The notes: generated by a model not told the origin, from the letters alone. A stretch of 64,000 nt of DNA from Sinohyriopsis cumingii (GCA_028554795.2 CM068829.1:136655579-136719578); one strand, 5' to 3'; positions 35,486 to 48,355 are shown, numbered from the stretch's first letter. Program-made: numbers and translations.

Positions 35486-37705
35486 TATAAATATTAGAGT
35501 ATTTGCGTTCACCAGAAAGATAATAAGACCGAACGCTATTTTTGTGTGATAATATGGGTTTTTTCTTCAGTTTTGACAATTTCAGGTAGGGTATTATATA
35601 TGAGAATAAAATTAAAGAAAAGATTTACAAAAATAAAATATAACATAATTAAAAATATGAAAATATGACATTTAATTTGGATAAGTATTGTCAATTAGGC
35701 AAAGTGTAAATCGTTTCTTCTACAAAGACGGAAGCAGTTAATTTAAGTAACGTTTTTAATCATTACAAATAATTTGATTAAAACTACTGTATTTATGCGA
35801 TTTTCTTCTTCCGAGAGAAGGGGTCCAGGCGAACTGTTCACAAATATTGCGTGCGTGTGCACTGCCCATCTCATTAGAAATGTGACAATGGTATTAGCCA
35901 TTAAGTCTAGTCACTCTAATCGATATGTGTCTGCATCCGAACATCCGTCCCAAACGATATCTGCATATTCAAAAAGAGGCGTTATATATAAGAAAAATCT
36001 GCAGTTTTCACAACAGTTTGTGTTCCATCGGAGAAATAACCGGTGAACCAGTCAATCACATATGATTCGAAGACATATCTTTTAAGTTTGAAAGGTTATA
36101 CTTCTTAACGACAAATGGAAGCAAGTACCGCAACAACAAAAAACGAAATGGAAACACAATTCAGGTTAATCAAACAGAAAATTACAAGATTATTTATTAA
36201 AGAAACAAGTCGGTTCTTTTCCATCAGTAATGATGTTTCTTCAGCCCTTGCCTTGATATTTGCCACGATATATATGTCAACAACCGACATCTTCTATTTA
36301 TATTCAGGGCTGCTTTAGCGTTAACTCCACCAGTGGAGCCCTCTGTTCTTTTAAAGAAAGTTCATTACTTGGCATGTTTGGTTCATTTGATAGTTAAATT
36401 TTAATACAGATGATGTACATGGTTGTGTTTTTATATATTTTTTTCTTTCTTTAATTGTCTTATTTATGTGTGAATAATCCGTTTCGTTTGGTAAACTTCA
36501 CATAAATATCGCACATTTTGTTTGACATATATGTCTTTCGTATTTTGTTTGTGTCAATTGACATTTGTATTTGATCGATGTTTGTATTCGTTTGTGGTGT
36601 TTAATTCCTCATTCCACTATATTCATTTTCACGTGACGTTTGTTGGCCTCTTCGAGATTTTCTTGTTGCATTTAATGTTATTTTGTTTCATTTATCTTTA
36701 TTACATTTATTTAACTTCATTATCTTTCATTTACCTTCATTACCTTTCATTTACCTTCATTACCTTTCATTTACCTTTAGTTAGTTTCATTCATCGTCAG
36801 ATTAGTTTCATTTGTTTAGATTGCTGTATTACACTATTTGCATCACATAGATTTTGCTTTCGGTTGTGTCTCATTTCTTTTTGTTTTGCTGAATATTGAT
36901 TTTTTTTCTTCGCCTGAGTCTCTTTAATTTACAACCGTGTTTCTTTTATTTTTAGCTCTTATTTTGTTGTATCTGAGATTTATATATTTTCTTTTAATTT
37001 AATATTTTATCGGGCTGAGTTTAGATCAATACATATGTAATTTTATAGCGCCTGTAATAGAAAAAAACGTACCACTATTTTAATGTATACAAACAATCGC
37101 TGATATCATGGTAAAAATATTGATCACGAAAAGTTTGTTCCAATAATTTTGTAATCGTTTTAAAGTATTTTTTAAATTTATACTTTTTGAAAATTAGTTT
37201 AGAATTTATAAAAGTGTATTTCTCGCTAGTCGTTGTACTCTGGCAAGGCATGCCGCTTTTACAAACAAAACAAAACCCAGCAAAAAGTTAGTAGTATGAT
37301 AGCCGATGATTAACAGCAACTTTCGTGCTGAGCTGGCATATAACAATATACATGCCATCGAAGGCATATATGCAAGTATAAATATATAGGTATGTAAATA
37401 TAAAGAAAGTGCCAGGCTATTATCAACCGTCCTCTTTAAACTCTTGTTAACTGGCAAAACATCCGCTACTTGACATTTAATCTGGCAATTAAATGAAAAC
37501 TGTAACAAGTGACAGCAGTAAAAGAGGGACGAGCATGGAAGACGTTGAAAACGTGAAACAATGTACATAGGATGCAAGAAATGCTCACATAATCGTAAAA
37601 ATGATCATTTTTATTCGGTGTTTTGTCTACATTTTAGTCGGTAGCTGTCTATTAGATACCGGAAATCATTAATGATGATAGTTTTAAACGAATGTCTGGT
37701 AGACG

Positions 37706-37708
<3 letters not shown>
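35486..37708. other. no firm gene; small ORF and T-rich pentad repeats
   Basis: AATAAA at about 35605 could serve the upstream gene. A TATA-like TATATATAAG at about 35984 lies 130 bp before a 67-codon frame (36115-36318), with no other support. At 36710-36800 'TCATTTACCTTCATTACCTT' repeats imperfectly. The rest is T-rich. Confidence 0.35.
36115..36318 (+). CDS. hypothetical 67-residue protein, doubtful
   Basis: The frame starts MEASTATTKNEMETQF, then a charged helix-like stretch, then a hydrophobic segment (SSALALIFATIYMS) that might be a membrane helix. A TATA-like sequence lies about 130 bp upstream. There is no splice site, poly(A) signal close by, or family resemblance. It could be chance in AT-rich sequence. 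Confidence 0.15.
   Translation: MEASTATTKNEMETQFRLIKQKITRLFIKETSRFFSISNDVSSALALIFATIYMSTTDIFYLYSGLL

Positions 37709-37770
<62 letters not shown>
37709..37770. repeat. (TA)n microsatellite
   Basis: Uninterrupted TA run of about 62 bp. Confidence 0.95.
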
Positions 37771-37772
<2 letters not shown>

Positions 37773-39274
37773 TGATAAAGATTCGATCGAATCAAACAGC
37801 TGCCCGAGCTTAGCTTGATAGTCCACTTTTTCTCCTATTTCCAAGAACCTCAAGTTGTCAACTGAAAGGTTCTTCAACCCGCAAATGTTACCGGTATTTT
37901 TCCTAATCAGCTAAGAACCACACATCACTAAACGCTAAAAATATCAAACTTGCATGGTCTTTCTTTTTCACAGTTTTATGATTGCAGTAAGCTTTCGAAG
38001 CTGAATAGTATTACTTCACGACATGCAATGCACACTACGACCCAAACACCCATCACAAATAATTATTCCTATCTCAAATTACTAAGCACGTATACCTAAC
38101 ACACTGAGAGAATTCCGTAAGTTAAAAAAATAAGGAGGGTCACTTTTACGAAACTAATCCATGATGTAACAAAGCCTCGTGAATGCTGTACGTTATGACA
38201 TTAGCTCATTGAAATTGGGAAATTTATCGGATTCAATAATATCCTCCAAACTCCAGCTACCCATAATCAACAAATAATAGCAAAATGTAACACGATTTAA
38301 AAGGAGACGTAAATACGAATATCATATACCCTAGAATAACTCGGACGATATGGAAAAGGAAACTGAAAATCACAGAAAGGAATCAATTAAACGGAGATGT
38401 AAAAAGCCTAAATTGGAATACCCCAGATGACTAGACAATACACTGAAATATGCAAGAGAGTAAACGTGCAATGAATTATAATTTAGCTAATGTACGAAAC
38501 TGTATGATAACTAAATAAAAGATAAGAAAGATAAAGATAAGAAAATTCTTAGATTGAACAGGTAACTTTGTAAAAGAAGAATGACCCATGTACAGTTGTT
38601 GAACATGACAGAAAACTTGGGAAACTTTGATCAGAATTAATTACTTGAATGCTGTGGATGATGCTTTTGGTTTTCATTCGTCTAATCCCAATTCTACTTT
38701 CTGGTAACCTAGGCTAAACTTCGCGAATGTTGCGTCTTCTCATGCTGATACCAATATGTATTGTTTCTATGTAATGGTTGCTAGGGGTTACGTCTGCAAC
38801 AACTTTTCTAGAGATTAGCTATTTACTGTAGGTATCAAATAGCTGGGATGGCAACATATGAAACACACAACAGAGCTCATAAATAATGGAAACACCACAA
38901 GATAAACATCTGGACCCGACTAATCCGGCGCAACATTGTGCTACGCATATTTACCGGTAATATCAAACCTAATTTTAAAAAAAAAGAGCTAATGCGTAAA
39001 TAGGATCAAATGATTTATTCCTTCTTGGTTCAGTTTTTATATCACATAAATGGTTGGTTACTTATTGATGTTTTCCAAAGAGGCAATGCTCTTTTTATGA
39101 TAAATTATTATGCCAAGTTAGACGATGCAAAGATTGAATCATTAAATAGAACCATGTTAATATTTCTTAGTTGAATTACCGAATATCATGGCGAAGGGCG
39201 GTGGAAACGTAATATTCTGTCCCAAAATACAAATGTGAGAATGTAATTTTTTAGTATTCTTAAACCAAAAATAT
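37771..39274. other. no gene recognised
   Basis: AT-rich sequence with no ORF over 60 codons in the stretch and no TE signature seen. Confidence 0.45.
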
Positions 39275-39575
39275 AAAAGGTCGATGGAAAATGTCTTCTA
39301 GAGAATAAAATATAGTACCAGTGACAGAAGTCGATGGAAAGTGTGTTCTAGAAAATACAATATAGTACCCGTGACAGAAGTCGATGGAAAGTGTCTTCTA
39401 GAGAATACAATATAGTACCCGTCACAAAAGTCAATGGAAATTGTATTTTAGAAAATAAAATATAGTACCCGTGACAGAAGTTGATAAAAAGTGTGTTCTA
39501 AAAAAAAATAAATAAAATACTTGTGACAGAAGTTGATGGAAAGTGTGTCCTAGAGATTAAAACATAGCACCTGCG
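39275..39575. repeat. 50-bp minisatellite, about six copies
   Basis: The unit contains GTCGATGGAAAGTGTCTTCT, AGAGAATACAATATAGTACC, CGTGACAGAA. The last two copies are degraded. Confidence 0.85.
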
Positions 39576-39689
39576 GCAAAAGAGATAGCCGAAAATCTGA
39601 AGCAAAACGAAGAAACAAACTTGTGATGAACCTTGAGTTTAGTCTTGATTACAAAGGTAATGTAACTTACCACATGGCATTGTGTGTAT

Positions 39690-40205
39690 GATGCCCACTG
39701 AGTTAAAAAAGTGACCATAGGGCAATATGCTTATAATGTCCACTGAATTATAACAGTGACCAAATGGTAAAGTGCTATGTCAACTGATTTATAATAGTGG
39801 CTGTATGGCAATCTGCTTATGATGTCCACTGAGTTATACAAGTGACCATATGACCATGTGCGTATGATGTCCACTGAGTTATAATAGTGACCATATGACC
39901 GTGTGCGTACGATGTCCACTGAGTTATATAAGTGACCATATGACCGTGTGCGTATGATGTCCACTGAGTTATAATAGTGACCATATGACCGTGTGCGTAC
40001 GATGTCCACTGAGTTATAAGAGTGACCATATGACCGTGTGCGTACGATGTCCACTGATTTATAATAGTGACCATATGACCGTGTGCGTACGATGTCCACT
40101 GAGTTATAATAGTGACCATATGACCGTGTGCGTACGATGTCCACTGAGTTATAATAGTGGATATATGCCAATGTGTTTATGATGTCCACTGAGTTATAAT
40201 ATTGT
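39690..40205. repeat. 45-bp minisatellite, about 11 copies
   Basis: The unit contains GATGTCCACTGAGTTATAAT, AGTGACCATATGACCGTGTG, CGTAC. The edge copies are the most diverged and the central ones nearly identical. The period is a multiple of three, which creates a 199-codon minus-strand frame of 15-residue repeats; this is not taken as a gene. Confidence 0.95.
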
Positions 40206-40440
40206 TTTTGTAAAATGTATATAAAATTCTCACTTAGATTCAAGAACCTCAGTTCCTTACACTCAGGTTGGTGTATATCGTGGTTAACTAATTTCAGCTT
40301 TGTCGGAACCGCATTATTTCCTAAAATCATATATTATTTATCGACTTTTATACAGGACGTGACAAATGAATTGATGTGTACTACAATTATTACACGTTAT
40401 GTTAAATTGGCTGTGTGCTATAATTATTATACATTATGTT
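40206..40440. other. no gene; start of a ~50-bp repeat split by a SINE
   Basis: Copies of 'CGTTATGTTAAATTGGCTGTGTGCTATAATTATTA' occur at about 40388 and again at 40663 and beyond, on the far side of the SINE. The insertion is therefore within a short tandem repeat. Confidence 0.55.
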
Positions 40441-40622
40441 GTCGTGGGTTTGATTCCCGGCCGGCCAAGTCATACCAAAGACTTAAAAAAATGGTACTAA
40501 CAGCTGCATTAAGAGGTTAGTGTTAGGACTGGTCGGCCTGGTGTCAGTATAATGTGACTGGGTGGGACATCGTGCTACATGTTTGCGGCATAATGCCCCA
40601 GTGCTACATTAAAAAATCCAAA

Positions 40623-40662
<40 letters not shown>
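40441..40662 (+). mobile_element. SINE family 1 with 10-bp target duplication and (CA)n tail
   Basis: The 5'-truncated head retains a B-box-like GGGTTTGATTCCCGGCC. The body has TGTTAGGACTGGTCGGCCTG and GACTGGGTGGGACATCG. The tail is a pure CA run (40625-40663). ACATTATGTT flanks the insertion on both sides (40431-40440 and 40663-40672), a clean target-site duplication. Confidence 0.92.
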
Positions 40663-40666
<4 letters not shown>

Positions 40667-40769
40667 TATGTTAAATTGGCTGTGTGCTAAAATTATTAAA
40701 CATATGTTAAACTGGCTTAGTTTTAATTTATATTATTAGGAGTGGAATTCAAAGCGTGTAAAAGTGAAA

Positions 40770-41395
40770 TCCGTATGTCCATCTTACCTAGACTGCTAAT
40801 TTTGTATGTGTTAGATGGCAATAAAATATTCTGCGTCTGTCTTTACATAGTCTACTAAATCGTGACATGTTCAATGGCAATAAAATATTCCGCTTCTGTC
40901 TTTACACATTCTACTAAATCGTGACATGTTCAATACAATATTCCGTGTCTATCTTTACAAAGTCTATTACATTGTGACATGTTCCATGGCAATAAAAGAT
41001 CACCATCTCGCCTTACTTAATCTATTACAGTTCAATGTGCTCAATGGCTATGAAGTATACGGCATCTCTCTTTACTTAGTCTACTACATTTTGATGGGGC
41101 CCCGAGTGGCCAGGTGGTCTAAAGCGCTCTCCGTTACGGATCACTGCCATCTCACCTCTGTCTGCGTAGGTTCGAGTCTCGGATTCAGCCAATGTGGGTA
41201 TTTGAGAAAGCTTGCCAGTAGCTTCTCGTGGGTCGGTAGTTTCCGGGGTTTTCCCGGGTTCTTCCTCCACCATTAATACTGGCCGCCATGTATAGCCTAT
41301 CGTGTGCTTAAAAATGGCGTTAAACCCTACAACAACAATAACAATATTTTGATGTGTTAGATGACAATTAAATAATCCGCTTTCTTACATCAGTT
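40770..41395. repeat. 60-bp minisatellite split by a SINE
   Basis: The unit contains TCTACTAAATCGTGACATGT, TCAATGGCAATAAAATATTC, CGCTTCTGTCTTTACA. Five copies precede the SINE at 41097. The array resumes at 41346 with TTTTGATGTGTTAGATGACAAT. Confidence 0.88.
41097..41345 (+). mobile_element. tRNA-Leu-like SINE (family 2) with 9-bp target duplication
   Basis: The head has an A box (GTGGCCAGGTGGTCTAAAG) and a B box (GGTTCGAGTCTC). The body reads GCTTGCCAGTAGCTTCTCGT and GGGTTCTTCCTCCACCAT. The tail is TTAAACCCTACAACAACAAT. ATTTTGATG occurs at 41088-41096 and 41346-41354, the target duplication. A truncated relative lies at 44640-44885. Confidence 0.93.
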
Positions 41396-41972
41396 CTGTT
41401 TTCAGTTTGTTTATTTTTTGCCAGGCTCCCATGTCACATTGTTCTTAGTGTCAGTTAATACAGTCATCACTGTCAAATCTTAAAACGTTGTTATCCAAAA
41501 TGTATCGTATGGAATAGTTTTCTCTTCTCTCTAAATATTTTCGAAGTGTTGTTGTTAATTGCATCGTTAAACTGAGTTTATGTTCATAAAATATATGACA
41601 AATTTGCCTCGTTTCTTTCTTCTTCATGTTATTTGCAAATTCACCGAGTTTCGTTGTTTCTGCATTTCATATATTCCTTCTATGGTTGTCAATGTCCTTT
41701 TCTATATCCTTTATAGAGTCATTACACCTTATAATTTCGTTTAAGGTTTTATTCTATTATCGTCTCTTGTTGTCGACTGTCGCACTTAAAAGTTTTCATT
41801 TAATTGCCGGACTATATTTACAGTAGCATAAATTGGTAATAGCTTTCCAGTAAGAATACTGACGATAACCAGGCATTTTTTTTTTCTGCTCACATACATT
41901 CATAATATCGAGGTCTTCACCGTCTAACTTCTTAAAGCGGTTGGTAATCTTCAACTATCTTACGACTTAAGG
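41396..41972. other. no gene recognised
   Basis: T-rich sequence; a 66-codon frame at 41626-41826 is unsupported. Confidence 0.45.
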
Positions 41973-42155
41973 CAGTGGTTCCCAAACTCCGTGTCGCGAC
42001 CCAAGCCAGAGTTAAAAGACGTTCTGGAAGGTGTCGAGGATTTTGTTTTAGGGTGGCAAAACTTATAAAATTGTGGAAATAGGGCCGAGTGGCTCAGAAA
42101 ATTTTTTTTTTTAGGGTCGCGGCCAAAAAAAAAGGTTGGGAATTGGGAATCACTG
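41973..42155. mobile_element. hAT MITE with 8-bp target duplication
   Basis: The left terminus is CAGTGGTTCCCAAACTC and the right terminus is its complement, with one short insertion (GTTGGGAATTGGGAATCACTG). ACTTAAGG (41965-41972) and ACTTAAAG (42156-42163) form a nearly perfect 8-bp duplication. At 183 bp there is no room for transposase. Confidence 0.9.
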
Positions 42156-42163
42156 ACTTAAAG

Positions 42164-43689
42164 TAATGTTGTCTGTTTAGACAGACATAGGTTGTTAGTC
42201 TGAAATTCAGTTTATATATCACCTTATATAAGCAAAGTTTCCTTGCACATCAGACTACAGCCAGGACTATATATTGTAAACAACGTTCCAGCCTTCCCCC
42301 AATCATTGGACACACAATTTCGGCATCCTTTGTGTTGTAGGTTAAGTCAGTTTTGCCTTTTTGCATTTTTTATTACGGAAGTTTACCAATTAAAACTGAC
42401 AGTGCTAAATCGACGGTTCAAAATCCTTGATAATTGGTTACCTAGCGTTATATTTCTTTTGAATTTCTTGTAAAATGTAACGTTTGTTGAAGATTATTGT
42501 TGAAATAAAGGTGCAAAGATAATGGCGTTGCGAGGGAAGAGAAAGTTTTATCAAATGATTTATCTTAAACTTATGATTAAGATCGTATCTGATTAGTGTG
42601 AAGTAAGATAGGGAAATTGTAAACTGAACAACCCCAGTATTTTTGAGACGATTGCAATATCTGAGAAAATATGTATTAATTTCTGTCATCATTTTAGCCA
42701 TTGTACGATATCATTTTTGTTTTCTACCTAACACCTACATCTTGTTTGGTTTGATTTCACAAGATATAATTTTTTAACATGATGGATCGGTTAAGCATCA
42801 AATGGTGTTTTAAATAACTATCACTGCCTTTCAGATCCCGAAGAATTCTAATCCTACTAGATTTCTGGATGTTGGAACATGTGAGGCAGCAGAAAATGGA
42901 GCATCCATTATTTCCGCATTTAACAACCAATATTACGTATTTCCTAATCACCCAACATGTTGATGCCCATTTAAAAATAACAATATGCTTCATGTATTCT
43001 AGGATTTTCCAAATTATTACATATCTGTACAGTCATGCTTACGTCATCCATTTAAAGTGACAAGCCTAAAGGACGCATACTCTTGCACATCATGTCATTT
43101 GTTTTCGTATTGTCTGGTTCTCAAATTTTGGTGTTTCTGTGAAATATAAAAGTGGACTTACTTAACTGTAAAAACTGTCGACAGAAATAAAAATTGAATG
43201 TTAAAAGCCTTTACGTTGTCTTTGATGCCCCTGAGCAGATACAAGGTACTTCATTCTGAAAGCGAACTTTTAATAATCGTTTCGTTTTGCAACATTATAT
43301 TAGACATGCACGATCGGTATATACATATATTAAACTTGGCAACTTTGATCTTCATCGAGCAGAATAACAGATAATGTAGGTTTTCAATATTTTCTTCAGT
43401 CCTGTAAAACCTAATATGACACGGATGACTGTGAAGTTCTATATGACCCACTGTTATGCGTTGGGATGGGATGCTCCCAATATTTATTTGAATTACTGTG
43501 GAATTCCCACCCTGGCTCGTTTTGCAGGAAGTGAAATTAGTGATAGAGAGAGGTAAAGCTCCGAGCCCCCAGTCAGCAATACCGACAATTAAATTATTAA
43601 GAACATAAAGGTGAAATTCAAAAAATAACAATTTAAGACAAATTAAACGATATTAATTTCTCAACCAATCTTCTTCCTTTCGACCATGT
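42164..43689. other. no gene recognised
   Basis: The longest frame (minus, 43631-43251, 126 codons) has unremarkable composition, no splice or promoter context and no family resemblance. Confidence 0.35.
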
Positions 43690-44590
43690 AACAACCTATT
43701 TCGTCACGGGATTATATTGTGAGATGACTTTCCCCTGTACTTGGTTTCTACTCATATGTGTTTACTCCGCTAGTTCCTTTCCTCCTTCCGGCGTTCTCCG
43801 TACTCCGATTCTTCCTATCCTCTTCCCCTTTTGTCTTCTTTTCTCCTCCTCCTTCTCTTTCTCTCTTTCTCCAGCAACGAGGCTTGTTCTCCGCCTACTT
43901 CTATCCTGTCTCCCTGAGACTCGGGACTTGACTACCCGGTAGTTCTGTCCCCAAAAGCTTCCTGCGATACAAGATCCAAAAGTTACAATTTAATTCAACA
44001 ATTGCAAAATCTAGAATATCACATAAATAAATACACTAGTTTACCACGAAGTAACTAAATAGCGAATTACAATATTAATTCTGACGAGCGAGCAATCTAC
44101 ATAATCATAGCTCATTTCTCAAGTACGCATGTAAATTAAACAATACAAAGGTAATTCTACGTACTAACGATTCTAGTAAGTAAATATACATACTGCACAT
44201 AATTACAATTACAATGCCGTAACATTCTGCAACAATCGAGCAAATAACTCACTGACCTTTACGAAGCTTTCTGTCCTTGAATGTACCAAGGTTTTTCCCG
44301 CCAAATCACGAGTGGCTTCCCGGAGTTATTGCTACAACTTGTCAGCACGATGCTTCAAAATGACTAATTCGTTCCCAGCCCAAATGACTGTTAAATTCTG
44401 GATCGAATTGATGGCCCCACCCTTTCTCAGTTCTGATTGGATATTAATTCTACCCCAGTCGGTTTAGATTAACAGACGAGCCTCAGGTCATCTGTCAACG
44501 CGGGGAGATTTACAACAGCATCGAGGGTCCTTTGTTCTAGCACAAAGCTTCCAACGTCTACATGTGAGTTTCAACACCTAACGGAGCGGC
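43690..44590. other. possible solo LTR or leader-like segment; no ORF
   Basis: It starts near TGTAACAACC and includes a CT-rich block (43780-43880). On the minus strand a donor-like AAAG|GTCAGTGAG at about 44258 lies at the edge of an AT-rich stretch, much as in the 24.4-25.1-kb gypsy leader. No clear termini or duplication confirm an LTR. Confidence 0.25.
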
Positions 44591-44639
44591 TCTTGTACAA
44601 ACGCGAATCGCCACGACAGTGCAGGGTCGACATACTCAT

Positions 44640-44885
44640 GGCGCTAACCCATTCCTTTGCTCCTGACTTACGTAATCGCGGGCAGGCAAACGTGACAATG
44701 ACTGACATCTACTCATGGGTTCTGCTCTCTGCTCGTCCAATGTGGAAAAATGGGGGAGGGGGGAGTTTGCCAGTAGCTTTTCGTGGGTCGGAGGGTCTAC
44801 CCTAGCTCCTTCTCCACCAGCTATGCTGGCTGACATGTATTACCTGTCGTTTGATAATAAATGGCGTAAAACTCACAAAAATCGC
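44640..44885 (+). mobile_element. SINE family 2, second copy, damaged head
   Basis: The body shares TTTGCCAGTAGCTTTTCGTG, then GGTCGGAGGGTCTACC, CTCCTTCTCCACCAGC and an ATAAATGGCGTAAAAC end with the 41097-41345 copy. The tRNA-like 5' half is poorly preserved. Confidence 0.75.
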
Positions 44886-45347
44886 AAATCATGTTTTCTT
44901 TCCTTCAAATTAAATATTGTTTCAGTTAGCATTTTGTTAAGAGTTTGTCAAGGAGCAAGATGAGATGTTAATAACTGGTTTTCAGTCGTATTGCTGTATC
45001 TTGCAAATGATAAAATGTAGTCATTATTAAACCCGACTTATACAGAATAGGCTTATATCATATAATTCACCTTTGTCTGTCAGTACGTTTTTCTGTCATT
45101 TATCAATTAAAATGTAGAGAATAAAGCTTTGAGATCCTTTGCATACAAAGCACGGACAAGAGCCAGCAAATATGTTTGATAAAGATATTTGCATGTAATT
45201 GTGTATTGAAACATATTTAGTCATGCCAACAATACAAATTAGTAGGTCAGGTCAAGGTAGAAATACATTTAAAAATAACATAATGACTCAGGGGAGCAAA
45301 CTATTACCAACACACATAAACTTTGCAGTACACGAGTATCTCCCCCT

Positions 45348-45390
<43 letters not shown>

Positions 45391-45645
45391 CCCCCCTCTC
45401 TCTCTTACACAGTATCGTAGTTCCTCTACGTCCTGTATGCGAATAGTTTTGCATGAAAAAGAGAAAAATGGACAAACGGCCTTTAATTTTAGTTGGTGCA
45501 AGGTAATGAATCAAAGGTAAACATTTTGTTCGTTGTGGAATTTGAACCATTGACGTTTCTTGCCTCTAAAATAAAGAACATGATAGTCTTAATAAATTTG
45601 TCTGCGTTGCCATGGTTTTATTATTAAACAGTGACGCATCCTACG

Positions 45646-45711
<66 letters not shown>

Positions 45712-45839
45712 TTCATTTCGTTCAAAACCGTAAATATACTAAAAACTCGAATAGATATAACTAGATCAATATTATTTATTTCAATGAAGCCGTAGATATA
45801 CTATACATTCCTGTGGATCAAAATGCTCAGGATATTTGA
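44886..45839. other. no gene; (CT)n 45353-45388 and (TA)n 45648-45709
   Basis: A CT microsatellite and a long TA tract are the only structured sequences here. The left end of the Polinton should lie in or near this stretch, but no terminal inverted repeat was recognised. Confidence 0.45.
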
Positions 45840-48330
45840 CCTCTCAACCATGTCTGGACAAAGGACAACCACGAGTGCATTGCCCTGCTTGTCAGGGTAC
45901 TTTTATCAACCCTGACTGTTGCCAATAACATCCGAAGAAGCAAGGTTCACAGAGAAAAGTGCTTGTCAACTGTTGTGATTGTGCCCTGCTTGTGGACAAA
46001 GCATGCGTACAAATAGTGCAAAGGAACACGTATGTTCAGAAAAGAAACAATGTCACATTTACCGCCAAATCGAAACTTAGAACACGAATGTCAGATTCGA
46101 AAGTACCATTCCCAGCTAGAGGAGGAAGATGACCAGAAGAAAGGCAATTTCATCTTTTTCGATTCCAAATGCATGCAAGAGACCGGTTTTCACATTCATA
46201 ATTTCTGCGTGGCTCACTGAGCGTGCGAGAATTGCATCCAAGGGCCTATCTTTAATTATTGCCATCACTTCAGCTAGATTCCTGGAGAACGTGACACAAT
46301 CTTTCGCGGACCGAACACGCTATCCGATTTCGCCCGATGGATCTTAAACCCCATGGACGAGACGTGGAGCCAAGAGGGCATCTAACGTGACGGAGATTGT
46401 CATCACCATGCCAAGGTGATGGCTCAAAATTTCTCAGGATACGATGGACAGGTTATTCTCAGATACTATATGGAACAAAGTACCGAACATCCGAAAGTGA
46501 CTTTGAACGCAGCCAAAATCATTTCCATGCAAGTGGGTCAAGTACAGTTTAAAGATTCGATGAGCTACTTGGTCATGCCTTTGTGTCGAATGCCTAAACC
46601 GTTTGGAATGACAAAAATGACCAAAGGTTATTTTCCACACTTTTTCAATACAGAGGCCAATCAACATGTATTTCTACCCATTTGCATGAGGTTCACGACT
46701 ACAGTCCCAACAACATGCGTCTCGAACAACGAGAAGCTTTCTACGCTTGGTACCAGACTCATGCCTCAGACACTTTGCCTTTCAGGAATAAATGTATTAG
46801 TATTGTCGTTCCGACGTGGACATTTTACGGAAGTGCTGTGGAAAATTTAGAGAACTGTTCATGGAATACGGAGGGATGGATCATTTGAAAGAAGACTGCA
46901 CCATTGCCAAAGCGTATTCTTTAGGGTACCGCCAAAGATTCACACTCGAAAATACCCTGGCTGGCATCAACCCTCAAAGGACGAACTTTGTCAAACGTCA
47001 ATTCTCGGTCAAAGCCCTACGTTGGCTACATAAATTGTGCGACAAGGAAGACAAATGGATCCAATGTGGCCGCAACGGGGAGGCGAAAAGACTATCGAAA
47101 CATATTCGGTGGATGGTTGGGACTTAAAAAAACCTAAGATCGTCTACGAGTTTAACCGCTGCTTATTTCACGAATGTCCCCTCTGTTACTCTGAACGTGA
47201 CACTAAAAGTCAGTTTTTACAATTGACCATGGACGAATCGTACTAGGCCACTTGTCAGAGGTGATTGAAATTAGAACAGCAAGGATACCAAGTGATGGAA
47301 ATGTGGGAACACGAGTCCAATAACCGTTTGAAAACCGATCCCGAGTTCAAGTGCATCGTGGAAAGTTACAAGTTGGTGGACCCACTGAACCCGCGGTACA
47401 GTTTGTACGGGGGACGGATGAATGCCACCTATTTGCTGTACCAAGCCGACGAGGAGAAAGGATAGTAAATCCAATACCTGGACGTGTGTTCGCTGTATCC
47501 TTACGTGTGCAAATATTGTCACTTTCCCACAATTGTTGACCAAACACATCGACGTGTTTCCCCTGTGCCGTGCTTGTGCTGCAACGTGCAACCAAGACCG
47601 ATCCCGTCAGCATACCCAGGGGGAACGCGCCTTGACAGAAGCGTGGGTCACGGGGAATTGTTTCAAGCTCTGGTCATGTTATGCCAACTGTTAGAAGTGT
47701 ACGAAATTTACCACTTTCTCAAGGCAGAAAAATACCACAAGGGTGACCAGACACAGAAAGGCATTTTCGAAGACTAGGTGGATGCCTATTTGAAACTGAA
47801 ACAAGAAGTCAGCGGCTATCCTTCCTGGTTCCAAACTCCAGAAGACCAAATGAAATTCAAAGAAATTACTAGGAGCAAGAAGGCATCACTTTAGGCAACC
47901 TGGAGAAAAACGAAGGAAGGCTATTGTTTGCCAAAGCGATGTAAAATTATTTGTTGGGTAAAATGGCACAACGACCATGTTTACCCAATGCACGGTATTT
48001 TACAGAACCTTCCCGTTACTTCCACATGATTCACCGAGTGTAAGGTGAAATGAATAGCTCTCAATTATCGCAACAGTCAAGTGGTGAATATAAGCGTATT
48101 GAAAGAAGCTTTCGAGTCTGGACAGGATGGAAACTTTAAAGTGACCACCTACGAACCGCACATGTACGTTTACCCACACACCATATCGTCAGTCGTCCTT
48201 TGGGAAATGTGTATCAAATCGTGTACCAGAAGCGAGTGAGACTTCCCAATCCCTTCACTTTGCCGTACTGACACATGGATATTGGTCAGCATATAAAAAA
48301 GGACAACGTCCAAGACCGATAGTTCATTGT
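45840..48330 (+). pseudogene. Polinton protein-primed DNA polymerase B, heavily broken
   Basis: The N-terminal part has Cys/His-rich zinc-finger-like sequence (45855-46070) followed by 'EHECQIRKYHSQLEEEDDQK' and FIFFDSKCMQETG. That is the Exo I region; the family's D-F-E appears here as D-S-K. Further on come AQNFSGYDGQVILRYY (Exo II) and DSMSYLVMPLCRMPKPFGM, then KGYFPHFFNTEANQ, all typical Maverick polymerase. LKLEQQGYQVMEMWEHE lies at 47263-47313. 'NYLLGKMAQRP' (about 47946-47979) is the degenerate N-s-f-W-G-K-f-Q-R palm motif. The catalytic D-T-D-S region was not found. Many stops and frame changes rule out function. Confidence 0.88.
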
Positions 48331-48355
48331 AACTACCAAGACCAAGCGAGAAACA

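Noticed and set aside
36522-36899. 125-codon Phe/Tyr-rich frame
   Set aside because: Produced by T-rich sequence with 'TTCATTTACC' repeats.
39731-40330. 199-codon minus-strand open frame of 15-residue repeats
   Set aside because: By-product of the 45-bp minisatellite; no promoter, signal sequence or splice site.
41097-41175. tRNA-Leu gene
   Set aside because: The head is fused to a SINE body and tail and is flanked by a target-site duplication.
43251-43631. 126-codon minus-strand frame
   Set aside because: No recognisable motif, no splice sites at its ends and no promoter; treated as chance.
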